A DNA stretch of 64,000 nt. Source: Anabaena sphaerica FACHB-251 (GTDB lineage: Bacteria; Cyanobacteriota; Cyanobacteriia; Cyanobacteriales; Nostocaceae). The position numbers were made by a program, and so were the translations under genes. Location of the stretch: the NCBI RefSeq assembly GCF_014696825.1, contig NZ_JACJQU010000007.1, positions 62,001 through 126,000 of the forward strand, written 5' to 3'. The notes under the pieces were generated by a model. The model did no database searches. It was not told the DNA's origin and saw only the letters and a list, made by a program, of their open reading frames with translations. Each line of letters opens with the position of its first letter. Position 1 is the first letter of the stretch. Shown piece after piece: positions 9,701-17,226 of this stretch.

Positions 9701-9755
9701 TATTACGGAGAATATTCAGCGTCAGGGTTTTGCACCCATTGAAGGTAATGAATAA
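6726..9755 (+). CDS. putA: Bifunctional proline dehydrogenase / delta-1-pyrroline-5-carboxylate dehydrogenase
   Basis: The 1009-residue enzyme oxidises proline to glutamate in two steps. Residues of about 90-450 form the FAD-dependent proline dehydrogenase barrel (VSVKLTAFYSQFDPLD, VHFDMEQYAYK, RLVKGAYWDQE, ATDANFEA, VLYGMGDKIA). Residues from about 520 form the NAD-dependent aldehyde dehydrogenase, with the catalytic base in EMGGKN (Glu about 769) and the nucleophile in GQKCSACSR (Cys about 803). There is no N-terminal DNA-binding domain, so unlike the enterobacterial PutA it should not repress its own gene. The linker (about 458-480) is odd: it is encoded by a palindromic repeat (8114-8156) and an adjoining cgcagaggcgcagag repeat, giving a cysteine- and arginine-containing insert. 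It stands alone, with repeats upstream. Confidence 0.95.
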   Translation: MVLQVQNNTYEAKTQEIAKQVLAATGDNRSFLASLRDQMRWDEKLLDWAMSNPGLRVQLFRFIDTLPALHSKAEIASHLQEYLGDESVELPAALKGILNFANPDSMPAQVAATTVGTAVETLAHKYISGENIKQVIKTVEKLRKEKMAFTIDLLGEAVITETEAQSYLERYMELMQQLVAASKNWPHIPAIDEADGEIIPKVQVSVKLTAFYSQFDPLDADGSEQRVSDRIKILLRRAKELGAAVHFDMEQYAYKDITLKILKKLLLEEEFRQRTDIGITIQAYLRDSEQDAQDIIAWLKQRGYPLTIRLVKGAYWDQETIKAAQKHWPQPVYNDKVATDANFEAITQLLLENHQYVYSAIGSHNVRSQSRAIAIAESLKVPRRRFEMQVLYGMGDKIAKALVDKGYRVRVYCPYGDLLPGMAYLIRRLLENTANSSFLRQNLENKPADELLAPPILLSHAEEDTCVGGSPDLCKVSVAQRRREGNEGFVGVADTDFAEEEKRRVSQAAFQNVRQQLGKTYLPLINGEFVNTTTFVDSLNPSNFSEVVGKIGLISVEQAEEAMKFAKAAFPGWKKTPVKQRADILRKAAELMEERRAELSAWIVLEVGKPVKEADGEVSEAIDFCLYYAEEMERLEKGVIYDVVGETNRYIYQPKGIAVVISPWNFPLAIACGMTVAALVSGNCTLLKPAETSSVITAKLTEILIEAGIPKGVFQYVPGKGSQVGAYLVNHPDTHVIAFTGSQEVGCRIYAEAAVLKPGQKHMKKVIAEMGGKNAIIVDESADLDQAVVGVVQSAFGYSGQKCSACSRVIVLQPIYDAFVERLVEATKSLNIGETELPSTQVGPVIDANAQSRILEYIEIGKKEAKLALELPSPTQGYFIGPVIFSEVPANGVIAQQEIFGPVLSVIRANDFQEALEFANSTNYALTGGLYSRTPSHIQQAQAEFEVGNLYINRNITGAIVARQPFGGFKLSGVGSKAGGPDYLLQFLEPRSITENIQRQGFAPIEGNE
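8114..8156. repeat. Nested palindromic element inside putA
   Basis: Outer arms GGACACTT and AAGTGTCC enclose an inner CGGG-tct-CCCG hairpin, followed by a gcgcagaggcgcagaga motif that is a common short repeat in Nostocales. The whole piece is read in frame between the two enzyme domains of PutA. It looks like an inserted mobile palindrome that was tolerated in a flexible linker. Confidence 0.75.
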
Positions 9756-9770
9756 CTAGATGATATCACC

Positions 9771-9803
9771 AGATCCCCGACTTCTTCAAGAAGTCGGGGA
9801 TCT
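9771..9803. terminator. Perfect 16-bp-arm hairpin after putA (dispersed repeat)
   Basis: AGATCCCCGACTTCTT is followed after one base by its exact complement. It can form a very stable stem-loop 15 bp after the putA stop and could act as a terminator. Related copies are at 17576-17604 and 56175-56207, with a looser one at 12671-12697, so it is also a dispersed palindromic repeat. Confidence 0.7.
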
Positions 9804-9821
9804 TTAAATCCATATATATTT

Positions 9822-10031
9822 ATGGGTAAAAAAGATGATATTAAACAGGTTGATGCAATTGCGAGAGAATTTCGGATGTCACCAGAATTAAGAGATGTTT
9901 TTGGTACATTTCTAGAGGAAGAGAAAAGAAATGGTTATGGAGGAACTGGAAATAATAGAGGTGATTTTACAGATCAGGAACTTAGACAAAAAGCTAAAGA
10001 ATTTTTAGAGGATATTAATTATGACTCCTAA
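9822..10031 (+). CDS. Small hypothetical protein (69 aa)
   Basis: A short, charged, soluble 69-residue product with no membrane segment. The C-terminal half reads GTGNNRGDFTDQELRQKAKE, a polar turn followed by an amphipathic helix. I do not recognise the family. Its end overlaps by 11 bases the ATG (10021) of a broken gene, suggesting that the two once formed a small operon. Whether it is still expressed is uncertain. Toxin- or contact-system accessory proteins of similar build exist, but the sequence does not prove this. Confidence 0.55.
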   Translation: MGKKDDIKQVDAIAREFRMSPELRDVFGTFLEEEKRNGYGGTGNNRGDFTDQELRQKAKEFLEDINYDS

Positions 10032-10523
10032 AACATCTCTTGCTAATTCAATACTAAACTCAATCAAATTATTAAACCAATTATTGGCGAAACTTGCCGT
10101 CAAATTACATTTAGTTATGGGGATGAATTACGGTTACATTTTGGTGAACTGACTGCCTATTCTCATCCTAAATTAGCACATTTACGCAAAGGAACTTGGC
10201 GACTTAACACTAGGGCAACACCTTGGTATTTAATGATAGGAGATAATCTTTTCAGTCATTCATCTATGTTCGCAAATTATCAAAATGCTGCCGAACTTGC
10301 TAAAATACCGTTACAGTATTTGGAAAACAAAAAACTAACTAATTTTGTAATTGATAGTAATAATTTTAAACTCACTTTATCCTTTGAAGGTGATTAACAA
10401 CTAATTTTAGAACCGGATTTAGAAGATGATTCTGGGCTTGCTTATTGGGAATTAATGATGCCAAATGAGCAAATTTTAACCGTTGGTCCGGGAATGTTTT
10501 GGGAATGTAAATCAATTCATTAA
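10021..10523 (+). pseudogene. Broken gene of unknown function (frameshift plus stop)
   Basis: An ATG at 10021 opens a frame that loses sense near 10070; from there the coding-like sequence is in the +1 frame (KPIIGETCRQITFSYGDEL, then LRKGTWRLNTRATPWYLMIG). That frame runs to an in-frame TAA at 10395-10397 and resumes as QLILEPDLEDDSGLAYWELM up to TAA at 10521-10523. One frameshift and one nonsense change therefore separate it from an intact protein of about 165 residues. I do not recognise the family. A diverged copy of its last codons occurs at about 12581-12640, which points to a past duplication. Confidence 0.65.
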
Positions 10524-10544
10524 CCTTATTAATCTGGATATCTG

Positions 10545-10614
10545 GATTCAGATAATATCCTCATCCTGTAAATCCTTAAATCCTGGATATCCTGATTCAG
10601 ACAAAATCCCCATC
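10545..10614. repeat. Dispersed 'AATCC...TGATTCAGACA' repeat
   Basis: Two tandem degenerate copies of a motif reading roughly ATCCTTAAATCCTGGATAT then CCTGATTCAGACA. A third, clearer copy is at 54185-54228 and a partial one at about 12620-12640. No coding content. Confidence 0.7.
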
Positions 10615-10650
10615 TTGAGATATAATGAATAATTAAAATTGGGACTAGTC

Positions 10651-10818
10651 ATGACTACTATTCCAGTTACATTAAAACCCTCAACTATTGAAGAATATTT
10701 AAACTATGACGATGGTACAGATACCCGCTACGAATTGGAAGATGGAGTATTAATTGAAATGCCTCCAGAAAGTCCTTTAAATCTCAGCATCGCTAGAAAA
10801 TTACTATTCTATTTCTAA
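10651..10818 (+). pseudogene. Uma2-family (DUF820) N-terminal fragment
   Basis: A 55-residue frame starting [18 protein letters not shown] and continuing [16 protein letters not shown] is the typical start of Uma2/DUF820 proteins, predicted PD-(D/E)XK-fold nucleases of about 190 residues that are extremely abundant in cyanobacteria. The frame stops at TAA 10816-10818, before the catalytic core (the Asp and Glu-X-Lys region). I see no continuation downstream. It is a remnant. A full-length relative is at 43537-44229. Confidence 0.7.
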
Positions 10819-10854
10819 AATTACCACTCATATATGACCATAAATTGTGATTAT

Positions 10855-10875
10855 GTTGGGTTTTCTCAACCCAAC
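10855..10875. terminator. Stem-loop GTTGGGTT/AACCCAAC
   Basis: Eight-base arms around a five-base loop, in the short space before the convergently oriented phosphatase gene. The same cyanobacterial 'ttgggtt...aacccaa' motif is echoed at about 11726-11738. It could terminate transcription from the minus strand (phosphatase) or be a repeat. Confidence 0.5.
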
Positions 10876-10905
10876 CTACAATATTTATTATCTATGAACT
10901 AGCTA

Positions 10906-11544
10906 TTATGTTCCTGGACGAGAGCGAATATGATCAGGTATATGATAGCGATCGCCTAATATTTCTAACAAGGGACCATTAACGTCAAATTTAACCACAC
11001 TTACCGAAGCGACCAAAATATTTACTCGATGACGGTAACATCCCAAATCAATTCCTAGTAAACTGCAAAGCATAATCCGAATTGTGGCTTTATGGGCAAC
11101 TACTAAAACATTACCATCGGGATATTTGTCTATAATTTCACTAATCACAGGCATAGAACGGTTAGCAATTTGTACCGCAGTTTCTCCACCTAGTGGTGCA
11201 TTCCAAGCAGGTTCTGACAACCATTTTATATAGTTTTCTGAATAATTCTCCTGCACAAAGGATTTACTCTTGGTTTCCCATTGTCCATAACTACCTTCTC
11301 TAAGTCCTTCCCTTACCTGCATCTCCATCCCAGTAGCATCACAAAAAGGTTTTGCAGTGGCAATGGTGCGTTTCATGGGACTAACATAAACCGCTTCCCA
11401 TTTCAGTTTTTTATAAACATCGGCAAAACTCTCTGCCATCTGCATTCCTTCTTTTGTCAATTCTGCATTAGTTTCACCGCAGAAATTACCACTTTGACTA
11501 AAAGTAGTTTCACCATGTCGCAGTAAATATAAATTGAGTGTCAT
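10906..11544 (-). CDS. Histidine phosphatase (phosphoglycerate mutase-like)
   Basis: The product starts MTLNLYLLRHGETTFS, with the RHG motif that carries the phosphohistidine nucleophile, and has the second catalytic histidine in VLVVAHKATIRIML. VYVSPMKRTIATA is the usual substrate-arginine segment. Members dephosphorylate sugar phosphates, nucleotides or cobalamin intermediates (CobC-like); the substrate cannot be assigned. A longer frame reaches 11610, but the extra 22 residues are not family-like and the ATG at 11544 places the RHG motif at residues 9-11, as usual. It is a single gene in a decayed neighbourhood. Confidence 0.85.
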   Translation of the reverse strand: MTLNLYLLRHGETTFSQSGNFCGETNAELTKEGMQMAESFADVYKKLKWEAVYVSPMKRTIATAKPFCDATGMEMQVREGLREGSYGQWETKSKSFVQENYSENYIKWLSEPAWNAPLGGETAVQIANRSMPVISEIIDKYPDGNVLVVAHKATIRIMLCSLLGIDLGCYRHRVNILVASVSVVKFDVNGPLLEILGDRYHIPDHIRSRPGT

Positions 11545-11748
11545 AGTTTGTATTGCGATGGGGATAAAAGAGCTTGTACAAAAATAAAATACCATTAATC
11601 TCGCAATCAAGTATGTGACACCAGGACAAAGGAAGCGGCCAAAAAAGTCAATTCCCTCACAAATTCAAAACTAGCGGTATTTAACCAAAATGAACCACGT
11701 CCGCGTAGCGTTCCGTAGGGATAAGTTTCTCAACCCAAGCTACTGTTA

Positions 11749-12216
11749 CTATTCCAGCTTATCCACATTTACCTCGCAATTTCCTAATAACTCATCCAAA
11801 CTATCTGGAAACGTCCCTCTTGTTACCATTTTAGTAAACACATCATAACAATCATCCTTAGCACCTTCTTTTCGCGGAAACCCCAACCACAAAATCACAA
11901 TTGCTTTTAATTGGGGAGTATCAAACACCCGAAAAAATAGCCGATATCGTTCTGGTAAACCCATCTTTTTGACTCGACTATAGCGTTTTAATGCACCTGT
12001 CAAAGCAAAATGACTAGCAAAAGGATCAGAGGGAATTTTAGTTTCAATTGCTATAGTAATTGCTGCAAAAAGTTTCACCGTTGCATGAGTTTTAAACTCT
12101 GCTTCTGGTAATTGTTCTCGCAAATTAGCAACGCGATTTGATAATACTTGATATTGACTACCAAATAGTTGAGGATGAAAATAAATTTCCCAGTTATTAC
12201 TAACAAATTTACTCAT
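11749..12216 (-). CDS. yhaV: YhaV-family type II toxin
   Basis: A 155-residue product matching the YhaV toxin family, ribosome-associated RNases of the RelE/ParE superfamily. Typical stretches are WEIYFHPQLFGSQYQVL at the N-terminus, the conserved core PFASHFALTGALKRYSRVKKMGL, RYRLFFRVF and IVILWLGFPRKEGAKDDCY. The length equals that of the Escherichia coli toxin. Its start overlaps by eight bases the end of the upstream antitoxin gene, the usual antitoxin-first order, so expression is coupled. It appears intact, with no truncation. Confidence 0.88.
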   Translation of the reverse strand: MSKFVSNNWEIYFHPQLFGSQYQVLSNRVANLREQLPEAEFKTHATVKLFAAITIAIETKIPSDPFASHFALTGALKRYSRVKKMGLPERYRLFFRVFDTPQLKAIVILWLGFPRKEGAKDDCYDVFTKMVTRGTFPDSLDELLGNCEVNVDKLE

Positions 12217-12529
12217 CGTCTAATGGCACACCTTCAATTAGTTGATGAGCAGCTTCAGACATTTCTGTTGTATAAGGTTGTAATGTATTATTTTTCAATG
12301 CTTCTGTGGTAGCAAAATCAAGAAACAGCCGCATTAATAGCGAGTCTTCTGCATCTTCATCATCATGCAATTGAGGAACAATTCGCACAATTGCTGTATC
12401 GGGTGATAAAACCTCAATCCAACCATCTGCATTCGCAAATTGGGGATGTTCACGATAAAAATCAGCAGGTAGTCGAAACCCTGCACTGTTACCAATTTTG
12501 GTACTACGAATATTGTAGGAATTGCTCAT
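12209..12529 (-). CDS. PrlF/SohA-like AbrB-fold antitoxin
   Basis: A 106-residue protein encoded just upstream of, and overlapping by eight bases, the YhaV toxin. The N-terminus IRSTKIGNSAGFRLPADFY has the beta-strand pattern of AbrB/SpoVT swapped-hairpin DNA-binding domains. The acidic C-terminal half (LHDDEDAEDSLLMRL, IEGVPLDDE) is suited to toxin binding. It should neutralise YhaV and autoregulate the operon through a site upstream of 12529. The family call rests on both context and fold pattern. Confidence 0.8.
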   Translation of the reverse strand: MSNSYNIRSTKIGNSAGFRLPADFYREHPQFANADGWIEVLSPDTAIVRIVPQLHDDEDAEDSLLMRLFLDFATTEALKNNTLQPYTTEMSEAAHQLIEGVPLDDE

Positions 12530-12580
12530 TTATTGTGTATGTACATGATGTAATTACATTATAGCAATAATCAATAATGT

Positions 12581-12640
12581 TTTGGGAATGCAAATCAATT
12601 CATGAACGTTATTAACTTGAATATCCTGATTCTGAAAATT
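12581..12640. repeat. Diverged copy of the pseudogene tail at 10493-10558
   Basis: ATGTTTTGGGAATGCAAATC, then AATTCATGAACGTTATTAAC, matches bases from about 10494 onward with few changes, including the downstream non-coding part. It lies upstream of the PrlF gene. It shows that a fragment of the broken gene was copied or that a larger duplicate decayed here. Confidence 0.65.
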
Positions 12641-12670
12641 ACCAATCACCAACTACCAAATTTTAATATA

Positions 12671-12697
12671 TCCCCAACTTATACAAAAAGCTGGGGA
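12671..12697. terminator. Hairpin TCCCCAACTT/AAGCTGGGGA
   Basis: A stem with ten-base arms and two central mismatches lies 16 bp past the stop of the minus-strand small secreted protein gene, and so is a plausible terminator for it. It is related to the GATCCCCGACTT hairpin family at 9771 and 56175. Confidence 0.5.
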
Positions 12698-12712
12698 TCT
12701 CAACCTAATTAA

Positions 12713-13021
12713 TTATCTTCTTTTAGGACACTCAGGTAAACTTTTGTCAGTGTAATTACAATCAAAGTAAATTAATGCTTCTCTACTCGATTTAAAGTTT
12801 CTCGTTGTCTTGTAACTGTCTTTTTGCGGATCTTCATCTTTATCCCAAATCTTCAAATAGTATTTTTGACCATCATCCGAAGACCATAACTCATAACGGT
12901 ACTCACCACCATAACCTTCACTTCGTAAGTAGTCAGCTAGTGCAGCATTGGGAGCAACTATAAGGGTAATTACGGTCAAGATAGGCAATATAGCCAATTT
13001 CAATATTTTAACTTTCTTCAT
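12713..13021 (-). CDS. Small secreted hypothetical protein
   Basis: About 102 residues. The N-terminus MKKVKILKLAILPILTVI is a standard signal peptide, with likely cleavage after NAALA. The mature part is small and rich in aromatic and charged residues (YELWSSDDGQKYYLKIWDKD) and contains two cysteines near the C-terminus (FDCNYTDKSLPECP), which may form a disulfide outside the cytosol. I do not recognise the family. I prefer the ATG at 13021 over a GTG two codons upstream because AGGTG lies at a proper distance from it. Confidence 0.65.
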   Translation of the reverse strand: MKKVKILKLAILPILTVITLIVAPNAALADYLRSEGYGGEYRYELWSSDDGQKYYLKIWDKDEDPQKDSYKTTRNFKSSREALIYFDCNYTDKSLPECPKRR

Positions 13022-13300
13022 AGACACACCTGTTAGATATTACATCTAAATCATAATGTAACTGCGTATCAGTGTCTAGATAAAAACCAGTAAAATTTAC
13101 CTAAACTTTATAAATAATGTATAAAACTGTGCGCCTTTGTATTTGGGCGCAAAACAAAGATGTTAACATCCTCAAGATAGATATCCTCTCTCTTAAAGTA
13201 TGCAAAAATAAGAATAGAAACAGATGTTAAAAAAATTTGACACCATTTTCTATTCTTAGCTACTTAACTCCTGAACTCCTATTCCCAGGAGGCATAACTT

Positions 13301-14233
13301 ATGATAGATAAAGATATAAGAATTGTTTCTTTAATTCCTAGTGCGACGGAAATAGTTGCTACACTTGGTTTATGTGATGCCATTGTTGGGCGATCGCACG
13401 AATGTGACTATCCCCCAGAAATCGCCAATCGTCCTATTTGTACCCAAGCACGTTTAGATTGTGAACAGCCTAGCAATATCATTAATGATGAAGTGAACAA
13501 GATATTGCAATCTGCTTTGAGTATTTACAAAATTAAAGTTGATGTTTTAGAGAAATTGCAACCTACGCACATTCTCACTCAAGATCAATGTGATGTTTGT
13601 GCAGTCAGCTTACCAGAAGTGCAGAAGGCAGTCACTGAACTTACCCACAGTTCACCCCAGATTATCTCTTTACAGCCTAACACACTGCGGGATGTGTGGG
13701 GTGATATTGAGCGAGTTGGTCAAACCTTTGGGGTGGACTCAGTAAAAATAATTGAGAATTTAGAAGCTAGAGTTAAAATTTGTAACCGTAAAATTCAAGG
13801 CTTGTCTGTAACAGAAATGCCTAAAGTCGCTTGTATAGAATGGACTGATCCTTTGATCACGGCTGCAAATTGGATACCTGAATTAATCAACTTGGCAGGT
13901 GGACAAACGTTGTTTAGTGTTACAGGTAAGCCTTCTGCTCATTTGAACTGGGAAACATTGGTTGCTACTAACCCTGATGTAATTATTTTTATGCCCTGCG
14001 GCTTTGATTTACAACGGACTCAACAAGAAGCGAAGTTATTAACTCAGCGCCCAGAGTGGGAAAAACTCCACGCTGTCAAAGCTGGGAGAGTTTTCATTAC
14101 TGATGGTAACTCTTACTTTAACAGACCTGGCCCGCGTTTGGTTGATTCTGTGGAAATTTTAGCCGAAATCTTGCACCCAGAAATATTTGAGTATGGTTAT
14201 CAAGGCACTGGGTGGCAAACTTTACAAAACTAA
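13301..14233 (+). CDS. Cobalamin-binding (BtuF-like) periplasmic-binding-fold protein
   Basis: A 310-residue protein of the class III substrate-binding fold (BtuF/FhuD). It starts IRIVSLIPSATEIVATLG, typical of this family, followed by GRSHECDYP, then LEKLQPTHILTQDQCDVCAV, and NLAGGQTLF in the second lobe. It has no signal peptide, so either it is cytosolic or the true start differs; the start is well supported by a perfect AGGAGG at 13287-13292, eight bases before the ATG. Proteins of this type are commonly annotated as cobalamin-binding in cyanobacteria, but the ligand has not been shown by the sequence. No ABC permease is adjacent and no B12 riboswitch was seen upstream. Confidence 0.75.
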   Translation: MIDKDIRIVSLIPSATEIVATLGLCDAIVGRSHECDYPPEIANRPICTQARLDCEQPSNIINDEVNKILQSALSIYKIKVDVLEKLQPTHILTQDQCDVCAVSLPEVQKAVTELTHSSPQIISLQPNTLRDVWGDIERVGQTFGVDSVKIIENLEARVKICNRKIQGLSVTEMPKVACIEWTDPLITAANWIPELINLAGGQTLFSVTGKPSAHLNWETLVATNPDVIIFMPCGFDLQRTQQEAKLLTQRPEWEKLHAVKAGRVFITDGNSYFNRPGPRLVDSVEILAEILHPEIFEYGYQGTGWQTLQN

Positions 14234-14341
14234 AATTAGTGCAACCAATCGCTAAAAACTGTCTTTTCTTCGAGTTGGTACGTTAAATGTTGGAGACATC
14301 TGGGGAAAATTAAAATTAAATATGCGTTTTTTATAACCCCT

Positions 14342-14369
14342 GTAGAGACGTTCCATGGAACGTCTCTAC
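14342..14369. repeat. Perfect 28-bp palindrome (GTAGAGACGTTCC family)
   Basis: The arm GTAGAGACGTTCCA is followed at once by its reverse complement. It lies between the BtuF-like gene and the convergent rel gene, so it may terminate both transcripts. Other members are at 17628-17664 (degenerate), 32289-32316 and 61722-61790. Confidence 0.9.
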
Positions 14370-14421
14370 TATTTATTTGTCGGAGATATCTTTCGCAATA
14401 CCTTAACGCACCCTAGAACCA

Positions 14422-16698
14422 CTACGCCTGTGACTCCTCAACTTGACCAACTCTGCGAATGTTAAGAATATCACTCATTTTTTTAATCTGCACAAACAAG
14501 TGTTCTAATTGAGAGCGATCGCGAATATCAATACCCAAGTCAATTAGTGCCGGTTGTCCCAAAGCAGTTTTCACGTTAGCATGACGCACATTTATACCTT
14601 GATCACTCAACCGCGATAAAATATCTTTTAAGATTCCCACTCGGTCAAGAGTTTCAATTTGAATCTCTATGGGGTAAGTGTGAGGACGACCATGATGTTC
14701 TATTCCCATATTCCATCTTACAGGTACTAGGCGCTCACATTCCACATTGTCCACATTATGACACCCTTGGCGATGAATAGATATACCCCGTCCCCGTGTC
14801 ACCACACCAATAATCGCTTCACCAGGAATTGGCGTACAACACCCAGCTACATGATAAACCAGCCCTTCTACACCAATAATAGGTGAATCACTAGCACGGG
14901 AAGTAGTTGATGATGTTTCTCGTGAGGATTTGGAAATTGTTTCTTTAGGTAGAAAGGGGATCACATCAGCCACAGGTTGTTGTGCTTTCACCACTTCTCT
15001 CCAGCGATTCAATACCAAGTTTAAGGTAATTTCCCCGTAACCTAAACCCGCAAGTAAATCTTCCACACTGTGATAATTGCACTTCTCCGCCACAGTTTGC
15101 ATAGAGGCTGATTTCAGCAGGTGTTCAAAACCAGTTTTACCAAGTTCCTTTTCTAATAAATCCCGTCCCCTCGCCACATTTTCTTCCCGGCGCGATCGCT
15201 TGTACCACTGTTTAATGCGATATTTCGCCGCCGAAGTCCTGACAAAATTCAACCAATCCAAACTAGGATGGCTATTCTTTTGAGTAATAATATCGACAAT
15301 ATCACCATTGTGTAATCGCGTGGATAATGGCACTATCCGCCCATTTACCCGCGCCCCCGCACAATGGTTTCCTACCTCTGTATGAATTCGATAAGCAAAA
15401 TCTATACTCGTAGATCCGGGACTTAGAGGTACAACATCCCCCTTAGGGGTGAAGACATAAACATCATCTTCAAATAGATTGTCTTTAACACTATCTAAGT
15501 ATTCTTGAGCATCTTTTAAATCACTTTGCCAATCCAATAGTTGCCGCAACCAAGTAAACTTCTCATCCGAGCCGGTCAGTTGGCTATGGGAAGAACTGCC
15601 TGTTTCTTTATACTTCCAATGTGCAGCAATCCCATACTCAGCAATATGATGCATTTCCATTGTCCGAATTTGCACTTCCAAAGGGCGACCGGTCAAACCA
15701 ATGACCCCAGTATGCAAAGACTGGTAACGGTTGGGTTTTGGCAATCCAATGTAATCTTTAAATCTGCCGGGAATCGGGCGAAACGCATCATGAACTACCG
15801 CCAAAGCCCGATAGCATTCTTCATTAGTTTGTACAATTATTCGCAGTGCAGCCAAATCGTAAATTTCATGAAATTCTTTTTGCTGACGCTGCATTTTTTG
15901 ATAAATACTATAAAGATGTTTGGGGCGGCCGCTCACATCCGAACACTGAATTCCTGCCTGTTGCATTCGTTCCCGCAACACTTCCGTAGCTTTAGCCAAT
16001 TTTTCTTCCCGCGCTGTCCGCTTTTCAGAAACGTGCTGCTGCATTTCCCGAAAAGCATCAGGTTCCAAATACTTAAACGCCAAATCTTCCAATTCCCATT
16101 TAATCCGCCAAATCCCCAAGCGATTAGCTAAAGGTGCAAAGATATCTCGTGTTTCCTGGGCGCTACGGCGACGACTGGCTTCTGACATATACTGCAAGGT
16201 TCGCATATTATGCAAACGGTCTGCCAACTTCACCACAATGACCCGAATATCCTGCGCCATTGCCAAAAACATTCGCCGGAAATTTTCCGCTTGGCTTTCA
16301 GTTTTACTCGTAAAATTAATTTTAGACAACTTGGTGACACCTTCCACCAATTGCCTGACTTCTGCCCCAAAAAGCTCTTCTATTTCTTCAATTGTAACTT
16401 CTGTATCTTCAACTACATCATGAAGAAATCCAGCTGCTATCATAGCAGGACTGCCGCCCAAATCTCGCAGCAATCCAGCTACAGCTACTGGATGAGCTAT
16501 ATAAGCTTCTCCAGATTTGCGGTACTGACCTTGATGCAGTTGATAGGCAAATTTAAAAGCATTACAAATCAGAGCCATATCGCTATACGTTCGGTCATCT
16601 TCCGCTACGCTGCTTTTTACTGATGTTTCTCGTAAACATTTTTTAAGCCATTCCGGAAGACTGACATCTACTGAGGAATCAAGAAGTAAGCTGCTCAT
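14422..16698 (-). CDS. rel: Bifunctional (p)ppGpp synthetase/hydrolase (RelA/SpoT)
   Basis: This 758-residue Rel enzyme makes and degrades the alarmone (p)ppGpp in the stringent response. An N-terminal HD hydrolase domain (YIAHPVAVAGLL, AAGFLHDVVEDTEV, VVKLADRLHNMRTL) is intact, so it can hydrolyse the alarmone. The synthetase domain follows (YSIYQKMQRQ, YDLAALRIIV, GRFKDYIGLPKPNRYQSLHT). Then come the TGS domain (VYVFTPKGDVVPL) and a C-terminal ACT domain (DRVGILKDILSRLSDQGINV). Length and order fit the single long Rel of cyanobacteria. It is monocistronic with a 528-bp upstream spacer that probably holds its promoter. Confidence 0.96.
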   Translation of the reverse strand: MSSLLLDSSVDVSLPEWLKKCLRETSVKSSVAEDDRTYSDMALICNAFKFAYQLHQGQYRKSGEAYIAHPVAVAGLLRDLGGSPAMIAAGFLHDVVEDTEVTIEEIEELFGAEVRQLVEGVTKLSKINFTSKTESQAENFRRMFLAMAQDIRVIVVKLADRLHNMRTLQYMSEASRRRSAQETRDIFAPLANRLGIWRIKWELEDLAFKYLEPDAFREMQQHVSEKRTAREEKLAKATEVLRERMQQAGIQCSDVSGRPKHLYSIYQKMQRQQKEFHEIYDLAALRIIVQTNEECYRALAVVHDAFRPIPGRFKDYIGLPKPNRYQSLHTGVIGLTGRPLEVQIRTMEMHHIAEYGIAAHWKYKETGSSSHSQLTGSDEKFTWLRQLLDWQSDLKDAQEYLDSVKDNLFEDDVYVFTPKGDVVPLSPGSTSIDFAYRIHTEVGNHCAGARVNGRIVPLSTRLHNGDIVDIITQKNSHPSLDWLNFVRTSAAKYRIKQWYKRSRREENVARGRDLLEKELGKTGFEHLLKSASMQTVAEKCNYHSVEDLLAGLGYGEITLNLVLNRWREVVKAQQPVADVIPFLPKETISKSSRETSSTTSRASDSPIIGVEGLVYHVAGCCTPIPGEAIIGVVTRGRGISIHRQGCHNVDNVECERLVPVRWNMGIEHHGRPHTYPIEIQIETLDRVGILKDILSRLSDQGINVRHANVKTALGQPALIDLGIDIRDRSQLEHLFVQIKKMSDILNIRRVGQVEESQA

Positions 16699-17226
16699 AC
16701 AAGAGAAATGATAGGTTTTTGGTGGTTCAGTCAGATATAGACGAAAATGACAGCATCGTCAAAAGAAGATGCTGCTGCCTGCCTACAGACAGGTAGGAAA
16801 AACAGTGGGAGGATGACTTTTTAATTGCCTAGAATCATCCATTGCTGGTATTGAGGCACATAAGCCTGAATATCCATGAGTGGCAGACAACACCTCAAAG
16901 CATGATTTGAGGCGTGAGCTTTAATTGAGGTCTTCAAACAGTTTATTCTAGAAGGAAATTTTGTTAACACTAATATTTGCTAATTATATAGACAAATATC
17001 CAGTTTAATTAGTTGGCAAGTTGTACCTTCACAGGGTGAACTAGAACAGCCCTTGATTAACTTTTATCTGTCAACTGCTGCATTGACGTTTAACTTGGGA
17101 CTTATAAGTGCAACCAGTGGTTGTTTGACAGCAGAACTTATTAAACCATTTTAGCTGATTTGACGTAATATGTCTAATGTCTAGAAAAGCAGCGACGTTT
17201 TGCAAAAATATCTTAACTAGCACTGG
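16699..17226. other. Divergent spacer with stem-loops
   Basis: A 528-bp region between divergent rel and patD-like genes. It contains an imperfect inverted repeat CCTGCCTacagACAGGTAGG near 16779-16798 and a stem-loop CACCTCAAA/TTTGAGGCGTG at about 16891-16916. No open frame or RNA family is recognisable. Both genes' promoters should be here. I looked for a GTA-N8-TAC NtcA site and did not find a clear one. Confidence 0.5.

Noticed and set aside
13028-13300. B12 riboswitch upstream of the BtuF-like gene
   Set aside because: No B12-box-like sequence or long structured leader was found; only a good Shine-Dalgarno sequence is present.
15541-16131. 196-residue ORF antisense to rel
   Set aside because: It has the composition of an antisense shadow of a highly conserved gene and no family resemblance.
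16699-17226. NtcA binding site in front of patD
   Set aside because: No GTA-N8-TAC match was found, only partial ones such as GTA-N8-AAT.
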